Part shown: positions 59,150-64,000 of the stretch, one piece after another | Numbering within the stretch: the first letter of the stretch is position 1 | How the letters are laid out: every line of letters begins with the position of its first letter | DNA from: Halopenitus persicus | GTDB taxonomy: Archaea > Halobacteriota > Halobacteria > Halobacteriales > Haloferacaceae | NCBI RefSeq assembly: GCF_900107205.1 | Contig: NZ_FNPC01000001.1 | Span: forward strand, 403,213 to 467,212 | Direction of reading: 5' to 3' | Length of the DNA stretch: 64,000 nt | Notes under the pieces: model-generated | What the model saw: only the letters and a program-made list of their open reading frames with translations | Databases searched by the model: none | What the model was told of the DNA's origin: nothing | Translations under genes and position numbers: made by a program

Positions 59150-60177
59150 AGTAGATCGAACTTCTCCCCGAGCTCCTTGAGGTTCTTTCGCACGTCGTCG
59201 CGACCGATCTCGCCGCGGAGGATCCCGATGATCCCGCTGGGCGCGAACAGCACCGTGATCATGATGAGGGTCCCGATCAGCGGCAGGTAGAACGTGCTCG
59301 ATCCGAGGAACACCGACGAGAGGCGCTGGAGCAGGAACACCAACAGCCCGCCGAATATCGGCCCGGTCAGCGTTCCGAGCCCGCCCAGCAGCGCCATGAT
59401 CACCATCCGATCGGTGACGATGGGCGCCAGAATGTCGTTCGGGTGGATGAAGACGATGTACCACGCGTACACCGACCCGAAGACCGCGGCGACGACACAG
59501 GAGAGCACGTACACCTGTCGTTTGACGCGGGTGGTGTCGATGCCGAGCGACTCGGCCGCGTCCTGGTCGTCACGCAGCGCCTTCACCCGGTAGCCGAACT
59601 CGTGTCGCTCGAACAGGACGTACGTGACGAGCATCGTCGCCGCACACAGCAGCAGCATCACGTAGTAGAAGAACGTCTCCGAGATCGCGAACGGGACCGC
59701 GATCCCGATGAACGTGTCCGGCGACCGCGGCAGACTCAACCCGAACGTCCCGCCGGTGATCTCGAGGATCAGCGCCGCCTGCTTGATCGACTCGGCCAGC
59801 GCCCACGTCGCGATCGCGAAGTACGCGCCCGTGAGTCTGAGCGTCGGCACCGCCACCAGGTACGCCAGGACGGCGGCCACGACGATCGCGAGGGCGAAGC
59901 CGACGACGAAGGGGTAGCCGAACTGCACCATCGCGATCCCGGCCGCGAACCCGCCGATGCCGAAGTAGGCGCCGTGGCCGAAGTCGAGGTAGCCGGCGTA
60001 CCCGCCGATCATGTTCCACGACTGGGCCAGGCCGATCCACATCAGCGCGCCGAGGCCGATCCGCGCCCAGAAGGACCCGAACAGGAACGGCCAGGCGAGC
60101 AGCAGGACGCCGAGGGCGAGGAACCAGTAGCGGCGGTCGCCCGGCAACCGGTCGAGGACGGGGGCGGACCCGCTCAT
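59146..60177 (-). CDS. livM: Branched-chain amino-acid ABC permease LivM
   Basis: A 343-residue permease with about nine to ten hydrophobic helices. The N-terminal GYAGYLDFGHGAYFGIGGFAA segment and the EAA-like loop FGYRVKALRDDQDAAESLGI are the family hallmarks. I set the start at ATG 60177, which overlaps the livH stop (ATGA), rather than at the upstream GTG. With LivH it forms the membrane channel. Confidence 0.92.
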   Translation of the reverse strand: MSGSAPVLDRLPGDRRYWFLALGVLLLAWPFLFGSFWARIGLGALMWIGLAQSWNMIGGYAGYLDFGHGAYFGIGGFAAGIAMVQFGYPFVVGFALAIVVAAVLAYLVAVPTLRLTGAYFAIATWALAESIKQAALILEITGGTFGLSLPRSPDTFIGIAVPFAISETFFYYVMLLLCAATMLVTYVLFERHEFGYRVKALRDDQDAAESLGIDTTRVKRQVYVLSCVVAAVFGSVYAWYIVFIHPNDILAPIVTDRMVIMALLGGLGTLTGPIFGGLLVFLLQRLSSVFLGSSTFYLPLIGTLIMITVLFAPSGIIGILRGEIGRDDVRKNLKELGEKFDLL

Positions 60178-61067
60178 GTGGCCCACTCCCCCTTCCCGAG
60201 GATGCCGGCCGGCGAGACGAGCAACACGACGTAGATGATCGCGAACAGCACGAGCAACACCGCGTTCCCGCTGATGTACACCGCCGTGAACGACTGGGTG
60301 AGCCCGAGCACGATCCCCGCGACGATGACTCCCGGGAGGTAGCCCATCCCGGCGAGCACGACCATGAAGAACGCGAACGCCGTGTACTGCAGGCCCATTC
60401 CCGGGCTCGCGTTGAACGTCATCCCGATGAAGACGCCGGCGCTGCCGGTCAACGCGGCGTAGGCGCCGTAGGCGATCGACTGGTAACGGTTGATGTTGAT
60501 CCCCATCAGCCTGGCGTTCGTCCGGTCCTCGGCGATCGCGCGGATGGCCATCCCGCCGCGCGTTCGGTACAGGTAGTACATGAACACGGCCAGGCCCGTC
60601 ACGCCGAAGACGGCGGTCACCGTCCGGACCACGGGGAACGTCCCGAGTCCGGGAACCTCGATGCCGCCGGTCAGCAGCGAGGAGGGGACGTCCTGGCTGT
60701 TCGGGCCGAAGATCGTGAGCACCGACCCGCGGAGGAACGTCGCGAGCCCGAACGTGAAGACGAGCCCCATCAACAGCGGGTGGGGCCTATCGCCGGTCGT
60801 CACGTGGTGGATCAGCGGCTGAATGAGCGCGCCGACCGCGAAGAAGACGACGAGCACGATCGGGATCACGAAGACGCCCTCGGCGCCGAACAGGGGCGCG
60901 AGCACCGCGCCCATGAACGCGCCGACCATCACGTACTCGCCGACCGCGAAGTCGACGACCTCGAGCACGCCGAACGCCAGCGAGAAGCCGACGCCGATCG
61001 TGACGTAGATCCCCCCGAGCAGGAGGCCGTTGATCACGATCTGCGTGAAGAGTCCAATATCGACCAT
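60174..61067 (-). CDS. livH: Branched-chain amino-acid ABC permease LivH
   Basis: A 297-residue permease with about eight helices. LLLGGIYVTIGVGFSLAFG opens the protein and MAIRAIAEDRTNARLMGINI is the cytoplasmic EAA loop contacting the ATPase. Then comes GMTFNASPGMG. It is followed by livM with a 4-base overlap and preceded by livK with a 22-bp gap. Typical in length. Confidence 0.92.
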   Translation of the reverse strand: MVDIGLFTQIVINGLLLGGIYVTIGVGFSLAFGVLEVVDFAVGEYVMVGAFMGAVLAPLFGAEGVFVIPIVLVVFFAVGALIQPLIHHVTTGDRPHPLLMGLVFTFGLATFLRGSVLTIFGPNSQDVPSSLLTGGIEVPGLGTFPVVRTVTAVFGVTGLAVFMYYLYRTRGGMAIRAIAEDRTNARLMGININRYQSIAYGAYAALTGSAGVFIGMTFNASPGMGLQYTAFAFFMVVLAGMGYLPGVIVAGIVLGLTQSFTAVYISGNAVLLVLFAIIYVVLLVSPAGILGKGEWAT

Positions 61068-61089
61068 TTAAAATGATGGCGAGAGGGGG

Positions 61090-62364
61090 TTACCGCTCGT
61101 CCCAGGCGGGGACGGGGTAGTTGGGCTCGCCGGTCGCGGCGTCCTCGGGGCCGACGATCGTCGGCGATCCGTCCTCGCCGAGCTGGATGAGGAGGGTTTG
61201 CGTGTTGATGTTGTTGTGGTGGTACTCGCCGCCGACCTCGAAGGTGACGTTGCCGTAGAACGTGTTGACCTCGATCTCCTCGAGGATGCCGATGAGCTCG
61301 TCCTTGTCGTCCTGGGAGAGCGGCGGGGCCGCGTTGAGCTCCTTGAGCGCCTCCTGGTAGACGATCCCGGCCGCGGTCGAGCCGGCCTGCGTGTAGTCGG
61401 GCGCGGAGCCGTACGCGGCCTCGGCCGCGTCGGCGTACGCCTGCGGGGAGTCGAACAGCACGCCGCCGGACCGGTCGACGCTCGGGATCCACACGGTCGC
61501 GCCGAAGGTGTAGGGCGCCTGGGCGCCGGCGCCCTCCTTGTACGATCCCGTGTTGACGCCGTAATGCATCAGGAACCCGTTCGGGGTGTACCCGAGCTGC
61601 GAGGCCGCGCTGACGAGGTCGACGTGGCTCCCGATGTGGCCGCCGTGGAGATGCAGGTCCGGGTCCGCGTTCTGCGCCGCGCTCACGACGTTCGTGTAGT
61701 CGGTGTCGCGCGGGAACAGCTCGTAGTTCTCGACGGTGACCCCGGCGTCCTCGGCGGCGGTCCGCATCGAAACGGCGGTCGCCTCCGAGAACGGCTCGTT
61801 GACGCCCGTGACGTAGACCGACTCGGGCTGGGGCTCGAGGTTCAACAGCGCGGACGTCGCCTCGTTGCCGATGATGCTCACCGTCGGGATCGTCCCGAAG
61901 CTGTACTCGTAGCCCTCCTGCCAGATCTGCGGCGACTCGGCGCTGCCGGTGATGTGCGGGATCGAGTTCTGCTCCGCGATCGGACAGACCGAGAGGGTCA
62001 CGTTGCTCGAGTACGGCCCGAGAAGGGCGTCGGCCCCGTCGTTGATCATCTGCGAGGCCGCGTCGGCGCCCGCCGAGGGGTTCGACTGCGCGTCGGCGTA
62101 CTCGACCTCGACCTCGTAGGTGTCGCCGCCGATCTCGATCCCGCCCTGCTCGCGGTTGATCGTGTCGGCCCACATGTCGTAGCCGCGCTGGGTGACTCCG
62201 CCGCCGAAGCGGAGGTCGCCCGACAGCGACGTGACCGCGCCCAGCAGGAAGGTGTCACGCTCGGGGCCGCCGCCGAGACCGGCACACCCCGCGAGCCCCA
62301 CGGTGGTTGCCGCAGCCCCGACGCTTTTCAGGAACGTTCGACGATCGTCGTGTTTTCGTGGCAT
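61090..62364 (-). CDS. livK: ABC transporter substrate-binding lipoprotein (LivK-type)
   Basis: A 424-residue periplasmic-binding-fold type I protein. The N-terminal Tat signal has the twin Arg in DDRRTFLKSVG, and VGLAGCAG is a lipobox, so the protein is exported folded by Tat and anchored through Cys. The mature part has GAVTSLSGDLRFGG and ADAQSNPSAGADAASQMI. It heads the LivKHMGF operon. A CTTATG-like TATA box (minus strand) lies about 30 bases upstream of ATG 62364. Ligands may be branched-chain amino acids, amides or urea; the sequence does not decide. Confidence 0.93.
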   Translation of the reverse strand: MPRKHDDRRTFLKSVGAAATTVGLAGCAGLGGGPERDTFLLGAVTSLSGDLRFGGGVTQRGYDMWADTINREQGGIEIGGDTYEVEVEYADAQSNPSAGADAASQMINDGADALLGPYSSNVTLSVCPIAEQNSIPHITGSAESPQIWQEGYEYSFGTIPTVSIIGNEATSALLNLEPQPESVYVTGVNEPFSEATAVSMRTAAEDAGVTVENYELFPRDTDYTNVVSAAQNADPDLHLHGGHIGSHVDLVSAASQLGYTPNGFLMHYGVNTGSYKEGAGAQAPYTFGATVWIPSVDRSGGVLFDSPQAYADAAEAAYGSAPDYTQAGSTAAGIVYQEALKELNAAPPLSQDDKDELIGILEEIEVNTFYGNVTFEVGGEYHHNNINTQTLLIQLGEDGSPTIVGPEDAATGEPNYPVPAWDER

Positions 62365-62550
62365 AGGTACACTTTCGCATATGAGTCGCACTACATAAGC
62401 GTTTATGCTGTGAACGACTTTTGTGTGGAAATCATCGGAAAACGTCAAACGGCGTGTCAATATCCGGATGGAAATGGAACGGGATCCACGGATCGGACCG
62501 ACGGCCGTCGGCACCGGCGGTCCTCGGTCGTTGACTACGTCCGGTTTTGG

Positions 62551-62615
62551 CCACGAACCGACCGGCCACGAACCGACCGGCCACGAACCGACCGGTCACG
62601 AACCGACCGGCCACG
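62551..62615. repeat. Four tandem copies of a 15-bp unit upstream of the 5'-nucleotidase gene
   Basis: CCACGAACCGACCGG occurs three times, followed by a copy starting TCACG and then a partial fifth unit. It lies between the divergent livK and nucleotidase genes. Confidence 0.93.
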
Positions 62616-62657
62616 TCGATCCCTTTTATTCGATCCGTCACGTACGACCGGTATCCG

Positions 62658-64000
62658 ATGCCGCGTCTTCTCCATCACTCCGACGTCGAGAACGTCTTCG
62701 ACACGCCCGAGCGGGCGGCCGCGCTCGCCGGACGGCTCCGGGCACTCGACGGCCCGGACGCGATCGTCGTCGGCACCGGCGACACGGTCGCGCCGGGCGT
62801 CTGCTCGCTGGTCACGCGCGGCCGGCAGGCGGTCGACTTCTACGCGGCCGCCGGCACGCGGCTGGAGACGTTCGGCAACCACGAGTTCGATTACGGCCCC
62901 GACGCGCTCCGGGAGATCGTCGCCGCGTCCGGCCCGACGTTCGTCTCCGCGAACGTCCGCGACGCGGACGGCGAGCCGTTCGGCCGCGCGGAGGGCGTCG
63001 TCCCGGCCACGGTGCGAACGGTCGACGGCGACCGGGTCGGGTTCGTCGGCGTCACCGACCCGGCGACCGATTCGTTGAACCCGTCCGCGGCGTCGCTGTC
63101 GTTCACCGACCCGATCGCCGCGGTCGAGCGTGCGGTCGACCGGCTGACCGACGAGGCGGATCCCGACCACGTCGTCGTCCTCTCGCATCTCGGCGGCGGG
63201 GACGAGGAGCTGGCCCGGACGACCGACGTCGACGCGATCCTCGGCGGGCACGTCCACGACCGCCGGGTCGACGTCATCGACGGAACCCTCCTCGTCCGGC
63301 CGGGGGTCAACGGGCGGGCCGTCGCGGAGGTCGAGCTGTCCGGATCCGGGACGCCGACGGCGCGCCTCCACGAGCGCGACGGCGCCGATCCGGTTCCGAA
63401 ACTCCGGGCGACCCTGACCGACCGGCTGGAGCGGGCGGCCCTCGACGAGGTCGTGGCCACGGTCACGGAGCCGATCGAGCGCGGCGACGCGGTGGTCCAC
63501 GGCGGAGAATGCCGCGTCGGGAACTTCGTCGCCGACGCCTTCCGGTGGGCCGTCGACGCCGACGTCGGGCTCTCGAACGCCGGCGGGATCCGGTCCGGGG
63601 ACCCGATCGCCGGCGCGGTCACCAAGGCGACGTGCATCGGGCTCGTTCCGTTCGAGGAGCCGGTCGTCCGCGCCGCGGTGACCGGGACGGAGCTGCGGTC
63701 GATCCTCCGCGAGATGGCCGCCCCGGACGTCGACTTCGGCGCGGACGACTGGTGGCACGGCCACGTCTCGAACGCGCGGGTCGTCTGGGACGCGGACGCG
63801 GAACGGCTCCGCGAGGCGACCGTCGGCGGCGACCCGATCGACCCCGACGCGACGTACACGGTCGCGACCTCCGAGTACCTGCTGCACTCCGACCACGAGT
63901 TCCCGACGCTCGAGGAACGACATCGCGCCGGCGAGGGCGGGATCCAGTACGAGGAGCTGTACCGGTACGCGGCCGAACGCGGCGTCGATCCCGCGATCGA
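62658..64000 (+). CDS. 5'-nucleotidase / UshA-like metallophosphatase, 3' end cut off
   Basis: 447 residues are visible and the frame is still open at the window edge. It has the metallophosphatase motifs HHSDVENVF (a variant of the usual D-x-H site), VVGTGDTVAPG, FGNHEFDYGPD, VVLSHLGGGDEE and GGHVHDR. These are followed by the UshA-type C-terminal nucleotidase domain with SNAGGIRSGDPI. No signal peptide is visible in this start, so a cytosolic enzyme is suggested. A TTTTATT box lies about 26 bases upstream of ATG 62658. It would release nucleosides from nucleotides; the substrate is inferred. The variant first metal site is odd. Confidence 0.85.
   Translation, partial: MPRLLHHSDVENVFDTPERAAALAGRLRALDGPDAIVVGTGDTVAPGVCSLVTRGRQAVDFYAAAGTRLETFGNHEFDYGPDALREIVAASGPTFVSANVRDADGEPFGRAEGVVPATVRTVDGDRVGFVGVTDPATDSLNPSAASLSFTDPIAAVERAVDRLTDEADPDHVVVLSHLGGGDEELARTTDVDAILGGHVHDRRVDVIDGTLLVRPGVNGRAVAEVELSGSGTPTARLHERDGADPVPKLRATLTDRLERAALDEVVATVTEPIERGDAVVHGGECRVGNFVADAFRWAVDADVGLSNAGGIRSGDPIAGAVTKATCIGLVPFEEPVVRAAVTGTELRSILREMAAPDVDFGADDWWHGHVSNARVVWDADAERLREATVGGDPIDPDATYTVATSEYLLHSDHEFPTLEERHRAGEGGIQYEELYRYAAERGVDPAI

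Noticed and set aside
1-64000. CRISPR array among the tandem repeats
   Set aside because: All arrays have directly adjacent units without unique spacers, so none is a CRISPR array.
1-64000. tRNA, rRNA or intact insertion sequence
   Set aside because: No cloverleaf, rRNA stretch or transposase motif was recognised by reading. A covariance search would be needed to exclude small RNAs.

Overview
The window is a stretch of haloarchaeal chromosome (class Halobacteria). The coding DNA is GC-rich, the proteins are acidic, and many genes have a TATA-like box about 25 bases before the start codon, as expected for leaderless mRNAs. Archaeal and haloarchaeal marker genes include rpl7ae-rps28e-rpl24e, GatD, a SAMP1-like small modifier, HalOD1, Hef, dodecin and form III RuBisCO. 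A Halorubrum- or Haloferax-like organism is plausible, but the genus cannot be fixed from sequence reading alone.

Layout. 0-4 kb: sucD (start only) and sucC, a small membrane protein, then a PfkB kinase and ribose-1,5-bisphosphate isomerase. 4.4-11.2 kb: an accessory catabolic block with an IclR regulator, a DhnA-type aldolase, two FAD amine/D-amino-acid oxidoreductases, an SDR and a trans-3-hydroxyproline dehydratase-like enzyme. 11.4-14.1 kb: HalOD1, a truncated SMR transporter relic and pccB-pccX. 14.1-26.7 kb: housekeeping and small genes (HAD, PurM-like protein, AlaX-type editor, dodecin, GT2, SAMP1, a TrkA-C membrane pair, Hef, SerB, PspA). 26.7-32.1 kb: a D-glutamate pathway pair (dgcN-dgcA), pstB-phoU and a divergent AbrB-PhoU regulator. 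32.2-37.4 kb: aminotransferase, methionine aminopeptidase, zinc ribbon protein, gatD, UspA. 37.9-48.2 kb: an IclR-linked operon with two HyuA-like, one HyuB-like and one small Cys-rich subunit, a UROD-like protein and a PaaK-like CoA ligase, resembling acetophenone carboxylase plus its ligase. 48.6-57.4 kb: deoC, an APC transporter fused to USP domains plus a free USP paralogue, a MiaB/CDKAL1-type enzyme, RuBisCO and the rpl7ae-ndk operon. 57.6-62.4 kb: a complete LivKHMGF transporter. 62.7 kb to the end: the start of a 5'-nucleotidase-like phosphoesterase.

How the parts may work together. 5'-nucleotidase, deoC, PfkB kinase, R15P isomerase and RuBisCO would together form a nucleoside-ribose salvage route through ribose 1,5-bisphosphate and RuBP to 3-phosphoglycerate, although they lie in separate loci. 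DgcN-DgcA, the LivKHMGF transporter and the 4.4-11.2 kb block point to amino-acid use.

The most unusual structure is in the carboxylase-like operon. Three tandem 29-bp repeats form three 10-codon mini-ORFs. They are linked by ATGA overlaps to the preceding and following genes, and a 30-codon ORF bridges the next gap the same way. Many gene edges in the window also carry private short tandem duplications. No tRNA, rRNA, CRISPR array or intact insertion sequence was recognised.
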